64,000 bases of DNA from Dorea_A amylophila (GTDB lineage: Bacteria > Bacillota > Clostridia > Lachnospirales > Lachnospiraceae): NCBI RefSeq assembly GCF_025567265.1, contig NZ_JAOQJW010000008.1, forward strand, positions 62,001-126,000. The letters run 5' to 3'. Below are positions 52,486 to 62,212 of the stretch, one piece after another; the first letter of the stretch is position 1; the number at the start of each line of letters is the position of its first letter. Under the pieces are notes generated by a model that saw only the letters and a program-made list of their open reading frames with translations, was not told the origin of the DNA and made no database searches. Position numbers and translations under genes: made by a program.

Positions 52486-54531
52486 TTACTTTGTAAGCAG
52501 CATCATGATCTCATTACTTCTCTGCACAAACGCAGTCATCTCTTCCGGACTGAGCGGCTTATGTGCCAGCATTGCCAGATCATATAACTGTTTGCAGATA
52601 ATACTTGTGTTCTCACTGTCTTTATGTTCAACTACATACTGAACCAGCGGATGATTTGCATTCAGGATCAGTGTACTTGTTGTACCCATATCCATTCCGT
52701 TCATGCCATACATTTTCATCATTTCCTGCATACGACGGTTTTCTTCGGATAACGTCATCATAGAAGCAACATTTTCATCTTTCAGTTTCTCGATTTTAAC
52801 ATCCAGATTCTCTTTTCCAAGCTCTTTGCGGAAAATCTCTACCAGACTGTCAGATTTCTTCTGGAATGCTTCTTTCTCTTCTTCGGCAACTTCTTCCTTT
52901 GCACCTGCTGTTACATCGGCGTCGATTCTCTGGAACTTGATATTCTGATTACGCTGCTCTAACTGTGTGATAAACGGCGAATCAATGTTGTGTCCTAAGA
53001 TTACCGCATCCATGCCCTGATTCTTGAACATGTTGATGTACTGGCTCTGCTGGATCTCGTCCGTCACATAATAAATAACTGTCTTATCCTCTTCTTTGTT
53101 CTCAGTATTCTGATCATCTGTCTTGTCATTCTGATCTTCTACTGTTCCTCCATTTGCCTCGATGCAATCTTTCAATGTCAGATATTTGTGATCCAGATTC
53201 TTAAACAGAACCGCATCTTTCATCTTGTCACAGAATTTTTCATCTTTCAGGCATCCGAACTTGATGAACGGACTGATGTTATCCCAGTATTTCTCATAAT
53301 CTTCTCTCTTTGTCTTACACATTCCGGAAAGCTTATCTGCAACTTTCTTGGAAATGTACTCCGATATCTTATTGACGAATCCATCATTCTGCAGTGCACT
53401 ACGCGATACGTTCAATGGAAGATCCGGACAGTCGATCACTCCCTTTAATACCATCAGATATTCTGGAATAACTTCTTTGATATTATCTGCGATAAATACC
53501 TGATTATTATATAATTTGATCGTTCCTTCAATAGAATCATACTCTGTGTTGATTCTTGGGAAGTACAGGATTCCCTTTAAGTTAAATGGATAATCCATAT
53601 TCAGATGAATCCAGAACAACGGCTCTTTGTAATCCATAAATACTTTGCGGTAGAAGTTCAGGTAATCCTCGTCACTGCATTCATTCGGATGCTTTGTCCA
53701 CAGTGGATGAATATCACTTAATGAAACCGGACGCTTTTTAATCTTTACTTTTTCTTTGGCAGGTTCCGTCTCTACCATCTCTTTTTCGCCGTTTTCATTC
53801 TCTTTTTCTTCCATCTTGGCATCTTCGTGAATATGTTCGATCACTTCATCGTCATCTTTCAGATCAGCTTCATCAATGGTCTCATATTCCGGTTCTGCAT
53901 TTGCCTTGGAAAGGAAGATTTCCACCGGCATAAAGGAACAATATTTTTCCAGAACTTCTCTCATTCTGTATTCATTTGCAAACTCCAGACTGTCCTCATT
54001 CAGATACAGTGTCATAGTGGATCCGACTTCCTGTTTGCTGCCTTCTTCCATCTCATACTCTGTTCCGCCGTTGCTTACCCAATGTACCGGCTTTGCCCCT
54101 TCTTTATAGGAAAGGGTATCGATATGTACTTCGTCAGCTACCATGAATGCAGAATAGAATCCAAGACCGAAGTGTCCGATCATATCATCCTCTGTTGTCT
54201 TATCTTTATATTTTTCAAGGAACTGTGTTGCTCCGGAAAATGCGATCTGTGTAATGTATTCTTCTACTTCATCGGCTGTCATTCCAAGACCATTATCTGT
54301 AAATTTCAGAGTCTTTTCTTCTGGATTGACTTCAACTTTGATCGCCGGTTTATAATCATCCGGCAACTGGTATTCACCCATCATATCCAGTTTCTTCAGT
54401 TTTGTGATTGCATCACATCCGTTGGATACCAACTCACGTGCAAAAATATCGTGATCGGAATATACCCATTTTTTAATAATTGGGAAAATGTTTTCACTGC
54501 TGATTGACAAACTACCTTTCTTTGCTGCCAT
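52486..54531 (-). CDS. htpG: Hsp90-type chaperone HtpG
   Basis: The 681-residue chaperone has the N-terminal GHKL ATPase domain: LVSNGCDAITKL (~35-46), FTDNGLGMTADEV (~77) and GHFGLGFYSAFMVAD (~120). A highly charged linker follows (~225-260), then the middle domain with LNVSRSALQNDG (~380) and the C-terminal dimerisation domain. It assists folding under stress in the cytoplasm. A promoter (TTGACT/17/TATCAT, 54670-54642) and a CIRCE element precede it, implying control by HrcA. The Gln/Asp-rich insert near 470-490 is unusual. Confidence 0.97.
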   Translation of the reverse strand: MAAKKGSLSISSENIFPIIKKWVYSDHDIFARELVSNGCDAITKLKKLDMMGEYQLPDDYKPAIKVEVNPEEKTLKFTDNGLGMTADEVEEYITQIAFSGATQFLEKYKDKTTEDDMIGHFGLGFYSAFMVADEVHIDTLSYKEGAKPVHWVSNGGTEYEMEEGSKQEVGSTMTLYLNEDSLEFANEYRMREVLEKYCSFMPVEIFLSKANAEPEYETIDEADLKDDDEVIEHIHEDAKMEEKENENGEKEMVETEPAKEKVKIKKRPVSLSDIHPLWTKHPNECSDEDYLNFYRKVFMDYKEPLFWIHLNMDYPFNLKGILYFPRINTEYDSIEGTIKLYNNQVFIADNIKEVIPEYLMVLKGVIDCPDLPLNVSRSALQNDGFVNKISEYISKKVADKLSGMCKTKREDYEKYWDNISPFIKFGCLKDEKFCDKMKDAVLFKNLDHKYLTLKDCIEANGGTVEDQNDKTDDQNTENKEEDKTVIYYVTDEIQQSQYINMFKNQGMDAVILGHNIDSPFITQLEQRNQNIKFQRIDADVTAGAKEEVAEEEKEAFQKKSDSLVEIFRKELGKENLDVKIEKLKDENVASMMTLSEENRRMQEMMKMYGMNGMDMGTTSTLILNANHPLVQYVVEHKDSENTSIICKQLYDLAMLAHKPLSPEEMTAFVQRSNEIMMLLTK

Positions 54532-54677
54532 TGTAAATCACTCCTATTTCTACTTTTTATATTTCTATCATATTAGTGACAAAAGGTACTGCTTCTTCTG
54601 TCGGCAGACACCTTTTTGCTACATTTTTTCATCTAAGTGATATGATAATACTGCTTATTTTAAAAGTCAATAGAAAA

Positions 54678-54704
54678 TTAGCACTCTTTCAAAAAGAGTG
54701 CTAA
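54678..54704 (-). promoter_or_regulatory. CIRCE operator (HrcA binding site) ahead of htpG
   Basis: An exact CIRCE consensus, TTAGCACTC-N9-GAGTGCTAA, lies 7 bases upstream of the predicted -35 box of htpG. HrcA binds CIRCE to repress heat-shock genes, most often groESL and dnaK. Finding it at htpG is less common. Confidence 0.95.
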
Positions 54705-54738
54705 CAATTCTGTGAAATTTATAAACCGTTTATAAACT

Positions 54739-57700
54739 TTACTCTATACTTTTCAATGATTCTACCATGTCAATCTTTTTCAGTTTAAAATACATTACCC
54801 AGTTTACGAACAATGAGAACCCTATCGTAAATAAAAAACTGTAGATATAACTCTTCAGATAAATACTCCGGCCAAACATTGCCGCATCCACTTCTACTGT
54901 CTGAATTACAAACAGATGCAGAATCTTACCGAATACAACACCTGCCACGGATCCGATCAACGTCAGCAGGATATTTTCACGGAATACATATTCTGCTACT
55001 TCCGTATCATAGAATCCAAGTACTTTCAAAGTCGCAAGTTCTCTCTGGCGTTCTGTGATATTAATGCTGTTCAGATTATAAAGTACCACAAATGCCAGCA
55101 TTCCGGCTGAGACGATCAGTACAATGATCACCAGATTCAGACTGGCCAGCATATCATCAAGCTGATCTCTGATATCAAGCAGGTATGAGATTGTCAGTAC
55201 CTGATCTTTTGACAGGATCTTTTCTCCCGCCTTTTTCACCTGGTCCTCCGAATATCCGTTCTTCGCCCGGAACATGATACAATTATATTTCACCGTCTTT
55301 CCAGATACCTTCTTGTAATACTGCGGTGTAAAATAGATATAATGTCCCATGTAATTTTCACAGATATGCGCAATCTTTACAGTGACACTCTTCTCCGTTC
55401 CCTTCTTCACTTTGATGGTATCCCCTTCTTTTACATTCAGAAGTTTCGCCGTCTTTTCACTGACAATTACTCCATCACCGGTGAGTGAATACGATTCTTT
55501 CGTCTTCCTGTCATGAAAATCCACATACTTTTCTGCAATTTCTGGATTTCCTAATATGCACTGGTACACGCTGAGTTTTTTACCGCCTCCGGATGCGGTC
55601 ACACTCCGCATATCTGCCTCCATATAACTCTGAATATCTGAATCTGTTTTCAGATACTCCTTTAACTCTTCTTTCTCTGTCTTTGTCACATCATCTTTAT
55701 AGAATATATGTCCATCATACAGCTGAATCTCTTCATACTGAATATCTGCGATCTCATATACAGAATCCCTCACTCCATATCCGACCAGCATCAGCGCCAT
55801 ACAACCGCCGATTCCGAATACGGTCATAAAGAAACGCTTTTTATAACGCATCAGATTCCTGATCGTGGATTTCCATGTGAAACTCATACGTTTCCAGATG
55901 AATCCTATTCTTTCCAGAAATACTCTCCGCCCTTTTTTTGGTGTCGGCGGCCGCATCAGCACTGCCGGTTCCGCTGCAAGTTCCTTATAGCAGGATGCAA
56001 GTGTTGCTCCCATAGTACATACAATGGAGGCTGCAGATGCCATTACCGCATAACTCATGTGGTATGGTACGTATATCTTCGGAATATGCGGATACATGAT
56101 CTCATATGCATAGATAATAATGTACGGAAGGATTTTCTCTCCCACCAGTACTCCAAGGACACTTCCTCCTGCCGTTGCAAGGAATGCATACCCCAGATAT
56201 TTCGATGCAATGGAAAAATTCCCGTATCCCAAAGCCTTCATGGTTCCTATCTCTATTCTCTGTTCCTCTACCATACGTGTCATACCGGTCAGACTGATCA
56301 ATGCCGCAACAAGGAAAAACATAACCGGAAATACTTTTCCGATCGCACGCATACGATCCGCATTTTCTCCGAATCCATCATATTCTATCAGTGTACTTCT
56401 ATCATATACATACCATTTTGGATTCTTGATCTGACTGATCTGCTTACCGGCATCAGCAAGCTTTTTCTCGCCTTTTGCAATTTCTGCTTCCGATGTCTTC
56501 TTTCCGTCTTCATATTCTTTCCTGGCATCGGCAAGTTTTGCTTCATTTTCCGCAATTTCTGCCTCTCCTTTTTTCAGCGTCTGCTCCTGTGCTTCCAGTT
56601 CTGCTTTCCCTGCATCTAACTGTTTCTGCCCGGACTCTATACTTGCCACTGCACTGCTAAGCTTTGTTTCACTTGCATCCAGCTGCGCTTTTGCCTGATC
56701 CAGCTCTGCTTTTGCATTCGTAAGCTGCTGTTTTACAGCGTCCAGTTCGTTCTTCTTTGTCTGGTAATCCTGTTCTTTCGCATCCAGCGTCTGCTTTGTT
56801 TCCTGTGCCTGTGCTTCCAGCTCCCGGATCTTCTGCGTCAATTCCTGATCCTGTTCTGTTTCTCCGGATACCTGTGCTTTTAATGCTTCTATGTTCTTCA
56901 GAAGTGTCTGATATCCATCCCATCCCTGGTCAAGTTCTGCTCTGTATACGGCCAGCCCCTGTTCTCCTGTCTGGATCTGTTCCTGCGCTTCTGCATACTG
57001 TGCATCATAAGCTGCTTTTCCCTGTTCATACTGCTTTTTTCCCTGCTCCAGTTGTTGAAGACCATTTTGATATGTTTTCTTTGCCGCATCCAATTCCTGC
57101 TGCTTCGCCTGGATCTTCTTCCTCGCATCTTCCATCTGCGACTTCCCGCTTACGAGTGTTTCCTTTGCCTGTGAAATCTGCGTCTCTCCGTCTGTAATCT
57201 GCCTTTCCGCATCTGAAAGTTTCTGCTCTGATTCTGCTTTTCCGTCATCTAGCTTTTTCTGCGCCTTTTCAAGCTTTGTATTCGCTTTATCCAAAAGTTC
57301 TTCCTTACGGATCTTTCCTCTTTCTTCTGTGATTGCTTCCAACCGTTTTTTGACTGTCTTTACTTTCTGTTTATATGCACCGGTATATGCAGTCAGATCT
57401 TTTGCGTCCTGCACCTGCACATACATTTCCGTATATACATCCAGATGAAATGTTTTCTCCGGTACTACTACAAATCCGCTGACTATACCTGTCCCGATTG
57501 TTGTACTTCCGCGATTCAATGCTATGTAACACGGTGAATTCCCTTTTCCGACAACCTTTAGTTCATCCACCTTCAGGGTATCCGTCACCTTGTCATCCGT
57601 CCCGGACTTAAGCCTGATCGTCTCTCCGACTTTATACTTCATCTGATCATCTACCAGACATTCTCCCACTTTTTCCGGCATACGGCCTTCACTGACCGTA

Positions 57701-58050
57701 ATCTTATTTATATCTTCCATCCGTGACATCACGTGGAGTACATATTGCTTCTTATTCTTTATATTCAGGAAATCTGCACTATAGGCTCCTTCTGCCTTTC
57801 CAACTCCTTTTACATTTCTGACTGCCTTCACATCATCTTCCGTAATTCCGAGTGTACTGACTGCCTTGATATCCATCAGGTCTGACTTATCAAAATACGC
57901 ATCTCCGGTAATCTTCATAGATGGCTCGGATGCCCGGATGCCGGAAAAGAACGCTACTCCCAGCGCAACAATAAAAAGAATAGAAATAAAACGTCCGAAA
58001 CTGCGGCGGATCTCCATGTAAAAATTCTTACGTGTTATCTTTTTTGCCAT
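54739..58050 (-). CDS. FtsX-like ABC transporter permease with long coiled coil
   Basis: The 1103-residue permease has a first membrane helix (~15-33), an extracytoplasmic domain, and a very long Gln/Lys/Glu/Ala coiled coil (~255-545; many LEQGKKQYEQGK-type heptads). An FtsX domain with three helices follows (~575-710), and a second extracytoplasmic domain and FtsX domain end the protein (~960-1100). The coiled coil should project outside the cell. It partners the ATPase encoded 16 bases upstream. Such exporters act in envelope stress or lipid/protein handling; substrate unknown. Confidence 0.93.
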   Translation of the reverse strand: MAKKITRKNFYMEIRRSFGRFISILFIVALGVAFFSGIRASEPSMKITGDAYFDKSDLMDIKAVSTLGITEDDVKAVRNVKGVGKAEGAYSADFLNIKNKKQYVLHVMSRMEDINKITVSEGRMPEKVGECLVDDQMKYKVGETIRLKSGTDDKVTDTLKVDELKVVGKGNSPCYIALNRGSTTIGTGIVSGFVVVPEKTFHLDVYTEMYVQVQDAKDLTAYTGAYKQKVKTVKKRLEAITEERGKIRKEELLDKANTKLEKAQKKLDDGKAESEQKLSDAERQITDGETQISQAKETLVSGKSQMEDARKKIQAKQQELDAAKKTYQNGLQQLEQGKKQYEQGKAAYDAQYAEAQEQIQTGEQGLAVYRAELDQGWDGYQTLLKNIEALKAQVSGETEQDQELTQKIRELEAQAQETKQTLDAKEQDYQTKKNELDAVKQQLTNAKAELDQAKAQLDASETKLSSAVASIESGQKQLDAGKAELEAQEQTLKKGEAEIAENEAKLADARKEYEDGKKTSEAEIAKGEKKLADAGKQISQIKNPKWYVYDRSTLIEYDGFGENADRMRAIGKVFPVMFFLVAALISLTGMTRMVEEQRIEIGTMKALGYGNFSIASKYLGYAFLATAGGSVLGVLVGEKILPYIIIYAYEIMYPHIPKIYVPYHMSYAVMASAASIVCTMGATLASCYKELAAEPAVLMRPPTPKKGRRVFLERIGFIWKRMSFTWKSTIRNLMRYKKRFFMTVFGIGGCMALMLVGYGVRDSVYEIADIQYEEIQLYDGHIFYKDDVTKTEKEELKEYLKTDSDIQSYMEADMRSVTASGGGKKLSVYQCILGNPEIAEKYVDFHDRKTKESYSLTGDGVIVSEKTAKLLNVKEGDTIKVKKGTEKSVTVKIAHICENYMGHYIYFTPQYYKKVSGKTVKYNCIMFRAKNGYSEDQVKKAGEKILSKDQVLTISYLLDIRDQLDDMLASLNLVIIVLIVSAGMLAFVVLYNLNSINITERQRELATLKVLGFYDTEVAEYVFRENILLTLIGSVAGVVFGKILHLFVIQTVEVDAAMFGRSIYLKSYIYSFLFTIGFSLFVNWVMYFKLKKIDMVESLKSIE

Positions 58051-58066
58051 CTGCCGTCCCTGCCTT

Positions 58067-58771
58067 TTACCATTCTATGGTCTCAACCGGAACTGGTTGC
58101 GGATTCTGTATGATCTTATCCACCCGGCCGTTTTTAATCTTGATCACCCGGTCTGCCATTGGCGCAATTGCCGAATTATGTGTGATCAGAATCACCGTCA
58201 TTCCACTGTTCCGGCAGGTATCCTGTAATAATTTCAAAATGGATTTTCCTGTATTATAATCCAGCGCACCGGTCGGTTCATCGCAGAGTAACAGCTTCGG
58301 ATTCTTTGCCAGTGCTCTTGCGATCGACACTCTCTGCTGTTCCCCTCCCGACAGCTGCGCCGGAAAATTATCCAGTCTTTCTCCCAGTCCGACCTCTTCC
58401 AGAACTTCCTGTGCATCCATTGGATCCTTACATATCTGAAGAGCCAGTTCTACATTCTCCAGTGCTGTCAGATTCGGAATCAGGTTATAAAACTGAAAGA
58501 CAAATCCGATATCATCTCTTCTGTATGCCGTCAACTGCTTCGTCGAATACGTTGCAATGTCCTGACCGTCAACCAGCACCTGTCCCGACGTAGCGGTGTC
58601 CATTCCCCCAAGAATATTCAGCACCGTTGTCTTTCCTGCACCACTGGGTCCGACTACAACTGCGAATTCCCCTTTCTTAATCTCAAAGTCGATTCCGGCT
58701 GCTGCCATGATCTCAACTTCCCCCATCTTATATATCTTCCTGACATCTTTTAAGGTCACAAATTCACTCAT
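58067..58771 (-). CDS. ABC transporter ATP-binding protein (LolD/MacB-like)
   Basis: The 234-residue ATPase has Walker A VVGPSGAGKTTVLNILGG (~38), the Q-loop in FVFQFYNLIPNLTALENV, signature LSGGEQQRVSIARAL (~138) and Walker B LLLCDEPTGALD. The LolD/MacB group drives FtsX-fold permeases, here the 1103-residue partner immediately downstream. First gene of the pair; its promoter region borders the palindromic block at 58840-59457. Confidence 0.95.
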   Translation of the reverse strand: MSEFVTLKDVRKIYKMGEVEIMAAAGIDFEIKKGEFAVVVGPSGAGKTTVLNILGGMDTATSGQVLVDGQDIATYSTKQLTAYRRDDIGFVFQFYNLIPNLTALENVELALQICKDPMDAQEVLEEVGLGERLDNFPAQLSGGEQQRVSIARALAKNPKLLLCDEPTGALDYNTGKSILKLLQDTCRNSGMTVILITHNSAIAPMADRVIKIKNGRVDKIIQNPQPVPVETIEW

Positions 58772-58839
58772 ATACGTTTCCTCCGTGTGGGCATATTTGT
58801 ATTATAATTATATCATCTTTTCTACTTTAATTGGAATTT

Positions 58840-59457
58840 AATTGGGATTTAATTTATTAACTGGGAAGCAGCCTCTCAGTCCTTGAAGGAAACAATAGAT
58901 AAGGCTTCTTGTTCAGGTTCCATACCATAAGAAACACTAAGAGAGTCAGAATCACCTAAAAGCAAAGGAACTACGCTCAAACTCGGCGTTCGCCTCAAAC
59001 ACGTTCGCTTCGTTCCTTTAACGGTGCTTCTGACTCTCTAATTGTTTCTAACGGCATTCCACATTCACAATAATCCTTATCTATTGTTTCCTTCAAGTCG
59101 CGACTGGCAGCGGATATTAATAAATGAAATGCCCGGAAGTGTAACCCGGTGGAAGCCACTACGGTTACGCATTTGCCATTTCATTCGTAAGGCATTTGAT
59201 ACACACGGAATAAAACTTGGAAAGGCATTCCAGTGAATGTGGAAGAGGCGTTGGTAATTCTTAAGGGGTAAAATTCTGCGTTAGGTTTTCAAAATTTGAC
59301 TGTCTGAGGCGTATGCCGAGTTTCAAATTTTGAAAGCCTGCTTTTAGCAGAATTTTGCCCCTTTAGAATTGACCCGCCGATGGAACCTGAACAGGAACGC
59401 CTTTCCAAGCTTTATTCCGGTTCGGTATCCACAGCCTTTCTGAATTAAATCCCAATT
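58840..59457. repeat. Composite block of long nested inverted repeats (noncoding)
   Basis: No gene fits in 58772-59500. Perfect 15-bp outer arms (AATTGGGATTTAATT at 58840-58854 and its complement at 59443-59457) enclose two large hairpins. Hairpin 1: a perfect 23-bp stem (58882-58904 with 59075-59097), an inner 27-nt stem with three mismatches (58929-58955 with 59023-59049) and an 8-bp stem (58964-58971 with 59012-59019). Hairpin 2: a 26-nt stem with two mismatches (59206-59231 with 59394-59419), a 24-nt stem with two mismatches (59256-59279 with 59347-59370), and an inner pair 59283-59299 with ~59322-59339. Between them is a smaller hairpin containing GTAACC/GGTTAC (59141-59167). A 13-bp match (58911-58923 with 59380-59392) links the two. 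Part of the central hairpin recurs at 34535-34566. Confidence 0.85.
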
Positions 59458-59500
59458 GCGCTACGGTAGTCAGCTTTCAATGAGTGGATCTAGCTCTGCC

Positions 59501-60652
59501 CTACAGCATCTCTATAAATGCCGCAATACGGGTATTCAGCTGTCCGATATCAGCCTGTGAGTAGTCTGTCTCTACATTGATATACGGGATTCCTTTCTTC
59601 TCATTTACAAATTTGCGGATAGAGAGTGACTCAACATTATATGTATGACAGGCCTGAAGTGTCATCTCTACAACTCCGTCTACCTTGAATTCATCGATCA
59701 GGCGGTCAAGGAGATCCAGTCTGTTTGGATTCGGTGTCATAACGGAACATCCGATATTCAGGTAACGTCTTGCCAGTGCATCATATACATCCGGATTCTC
59801 TTCGTCAACTAATTTATCGAAAGATTTTGCTCCGTTGCAATTCTCGAACGCTACTACAACTCCACCATTGTCTTCTACTGCACGGATCACTTTCTCAGTT
59901 GCTCCTCCGATCGGGCATCCGGTGATCAGAATACGAGGCATCTTATCAAGTCTCTTTCCTTCTTCATATTCTTTTTCAATCTTCTCTCTCATTGCTTCGA
60001 TCTCTGCCGGAATTGCTTTACGGTCAAACTTGAATCCACTTCCGTATAATACTTTGAACAGGTCACCGCCTTTGATTGGTGCAGGGTCAAGTGTCATAAC
60101 GTGATACAGCTCTTTCATAGCTTTTCTTACTTTATTTTCTTCTTTTACAGCCTCTAATACAGCTTCATCTGTAATCTCTACGTCGAATTTCTTTTCCAGA
60201 TATTTTTTGAAACGGATCAGCTCACTCTTCCACAGCTGTAATGCCATCTCACTCTGTGTATTTGGCAGTTCCATCACAAATACATCTTTGAAATCTGACA
60301 TATACTCATACATTTTCTTCTTTCCGTCACAGGTTGTCTCCCCAACAACTACATCTGAGAAATAGAAAAATGGACATTTATCAGTCTTGGCAAATCCATA
60401 GCTTGATTTGATCAATGGACATAAGTTCTTTGGCAGGTCTTTCTCTGCATCTGGAATGGTCTCATCGGATACAGAACATAAGCCTACCGTAACTGCTCCC
60501 ATTGCTCTTGCGATCTCTGCCGGGAAATAAGTACAATATGCTCCGACAACCGGAACTCCCTGATCCTTTAATCCTTTCATTGCCATAAATGATTTCTGAC
60601 GCTGCTCGGCAAATTCTTCGAACACTTCCGGCAGTTCTTTAATTAACTCCAT
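59501..60652 (-). CDS. 2-hydroxyacyl-CoA dehydratase family / double-cubane cluster protein
   Basis: The 383-residue protein starts MELIKELPEVFEEFAEQRQK (GGAGG ahead). Cysteines likely to bind an iron-sulfur cluster are in NLCPLIKSSYGFA (~100), DKCPFFYFSD, GETTCDGKKKM (~130) and TLQACHTYNVES near the end. The family includes HgdB/HadBC dehydratase subunits and double-cubane cluster proteins that reduce small molecules with ATP-driven electrons. A single subunit without CoA-transferase neighbours favours the double-cubane type. It is transcribed away from the desulfurase operon at 60918, with a shared 265-bp intergenic region. Confidence 0.85.
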   Translation of the reverse strand: MELIKELPEVFEEFAEQRQKSFMAMKGLKDQGVPVVGAYCTYFPAEIARAMGAVTVGLCSVSDETIPDAEKDLPKNLCPLIKSSYGFAKTDKCPFFYFSDVVVGETTCDGKKKMYEYMSDFKDVFVMELPNTQSEMALQLWKSELIRFKKYLEKKFDVEITDEAVLEAVKEENKVRKAMKELYHVMTLDPAPIKGGDLFKVLYGSGFKFDRKAIPAEIEAMREKIEKEYEEGKRLDKMPRILITGCPIGGATEKVIRAVEDNGGVVVAFENCNGAKSFDKLVDEENPDVYDALARRYLNIGCSVMTPNPNRLDLLDRLIDEFKVDGVVEMTLQACHTYNVESLSIRKFVNEKKGIPYINVETDYSQADIGQLNTRIAAFIEML

Positions 60653-60917
60653 ATTAAAATTCCTCCGTATTTTTCCTAATTTTTTGATAAATTTTTCATA
60701 AGACTATCATACCACTCACACTTCATTTTACCTAATAGGAAATATTAATAAATCGGTTCATTCTATCATTTTTATCTATAATCATCATTTGTTTTCTCTA
60801 TGATAACGTACAAAGCTATATTATTTTTGATAATCCTCTGTATTTTCCATCCGGTAATCTGTTACAATATCGATAAATGCTACACGAACTATATAATGTC
60901 TTATGGAGGTTTTCGAT

Positions 60918-62072
60918 ATGAATCAAAAAATATATTTTGACAATGGCAGCACATCCTGGCCGAAAGCACCCCAAGTTGCCTCTTCTATGTCAGAACTTTT
61001 AGAATCCGGCGCCTTCAATATCAACCGGGGAAATTATGAAGGTGCGTATGAGCTGGAAAGTCTGGTGCTTCTCACACGTATGCAGCTCGCCAGACTTTTT
61101 CATGCACCGGATTCCAGACATGTCATATTCACACCGGGAATCACTTATTCCCTGAATTATCTGATCAAAGGTCTCCTGAGACCCGGAGATCACGTACTGG
61201 TCAGCAGCCTGGAACATAATGCCGTGATGCGTCCGCTCTGCCAGCTTGCTTCACAGGACATTCATTACACGATGATCCCTGCTGAAACAGATGGTACAAC
61301 GCAACCGGAATCTGTCGAAGCACTGATCCGCCCGGAGACAAAAGCAGTCATCATGCTTCATGCTTCCAATGTATGCGGAACCATTCTGCCGATCCGGGAG
61401 ATTGGTGATATCTGCCGGCGTCATCATCTGTTCTTTGCCGTAGACACTGCACAGAGTGCCGGTTCTGTCGATATCGATATGCAGGAATGTAATATTGATT
61501 TTCTTGCTTTTACCGGACACAAGGGTCTGCTTGGTCCCCAGGGTATCGGCGGCTTTCTGATATCGGAAGCACTGGATCATGAACTGACGCCTCTGATCGC
61601 AGGCGGAACCGGAAGCCAGTCGGATTCACTCCTTATGCCGGACTATCTCCCGGACAAGTACGAAAGCGGTACCATGAATCTTCCGGGTATCATCGGACTT
61701 CACGCTGCCCTGACTTATCTGGAAGAAGCAGGCATTCCGGCTATCCATCAGAAGAAAATGGAACTGACCGGATATTTTCTTAAAAGAATACAGGAAATCC
61801 CACAGGCACATATTGCGGGAAAACAGACGATTCAGGACCGGCTTGCTGTCGTCTCTCTTGATTTTCCGGAGTATGATAATGCCGAGATTGCATTTTCTCT
61901 GGAACAGGATTACGGGATCATGACAAGAGTCGGTCTTCATTGTGCTCCGATGGCACATCAGGCCCTGCATACCATGCCACATGGAACCATCCGTTTTGCC
62001 TTCAGCCACTTCAATACCACAGAAGAAATTGACTGCTGCATCGACGGGTTGCGAGAATTATTCTCAGTATAG
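60918..62072 (+). CDS. Class V aminotransferase, cysteine desulfurase-like
   Basis: The 384-residue PLP enzyme starts MNQKIYFDNGSTSWPKAPQV at 60918 (GGAGG, 9 nt). PLP-binding Lys lies in FLAFTGHKGLLGPQGIGG (~205). Asp/Gln contacts are in AVDTAQSAGSVDIDM, and the active-loop Cys is in RVGLHCAPMAHQALH (~335). The pattern fits the cysteine-desulfurase subgroup known as EF2568-type, often linked to selenium or molybdenum hydroxylase maturation genes. It probably takes sulfur or selenium from cysteine or selenocysteine for the Fe-S proteins encoded next. First gene of the plus-strand unit. Confidence 0.88.
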   Translation: MNQKIYFDNGSTSWPKAPQVASSMSELLESGAFNINRGNYEGAYELESLVLLTRMQLARLFHAPDSRHVIFTPGITYSLNYLIKGLLRPGDHVLVSSLEHNAVMRPLCQLASQDIHYTMIPAETDGTTQPESVEALIRPETKAVIMLHASNVCGTILPIREIGDICRRHHLFFAVDTAQSAGSVDIDMQECNIDFLAFTGHKGLLGPQGIGGFLISEALDHELTPLIAGGTGSQSDSLLMPDYLPDKYESGTMNLPGIIGLHAALTYLEEAGIPAIHQKKMELTGYFLKRIQEIPQAHIAGKQTIQDRLAVVSLDFPEYDNAEIAFSLEQDYGIMTRVGLHCAPMAHQALHTMPHGTIRFAFSHFNTTEEIDCCIDGLRELFSV

Positions 62073-62212
62073 AATTTACAAATATATCTTATCGAACTTG
62101 TGAATTATCTATAACCAATTCCTCCGGTATGCATTGCCCTGGTCTTCCAAACGTGTTACGGTTATTTTATCGATAACATCGGATCAATTACACTATAAGG
62201 AGGTATTTTAAA

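Noticed and set aside
59042..59236. 64-codon plus-strand frame in the palindromic block
   Set aside because: It spans hairpin arms and lacks a ribosome site. Base pairing, not coding, explains the sequence.
62073..62212. Possible riboswitch ahead of the second double-cubane gene
   Set aside because: Only one weak ATAACC/GGTTAT pair is visible. No conserved aptamer core could be recognised.
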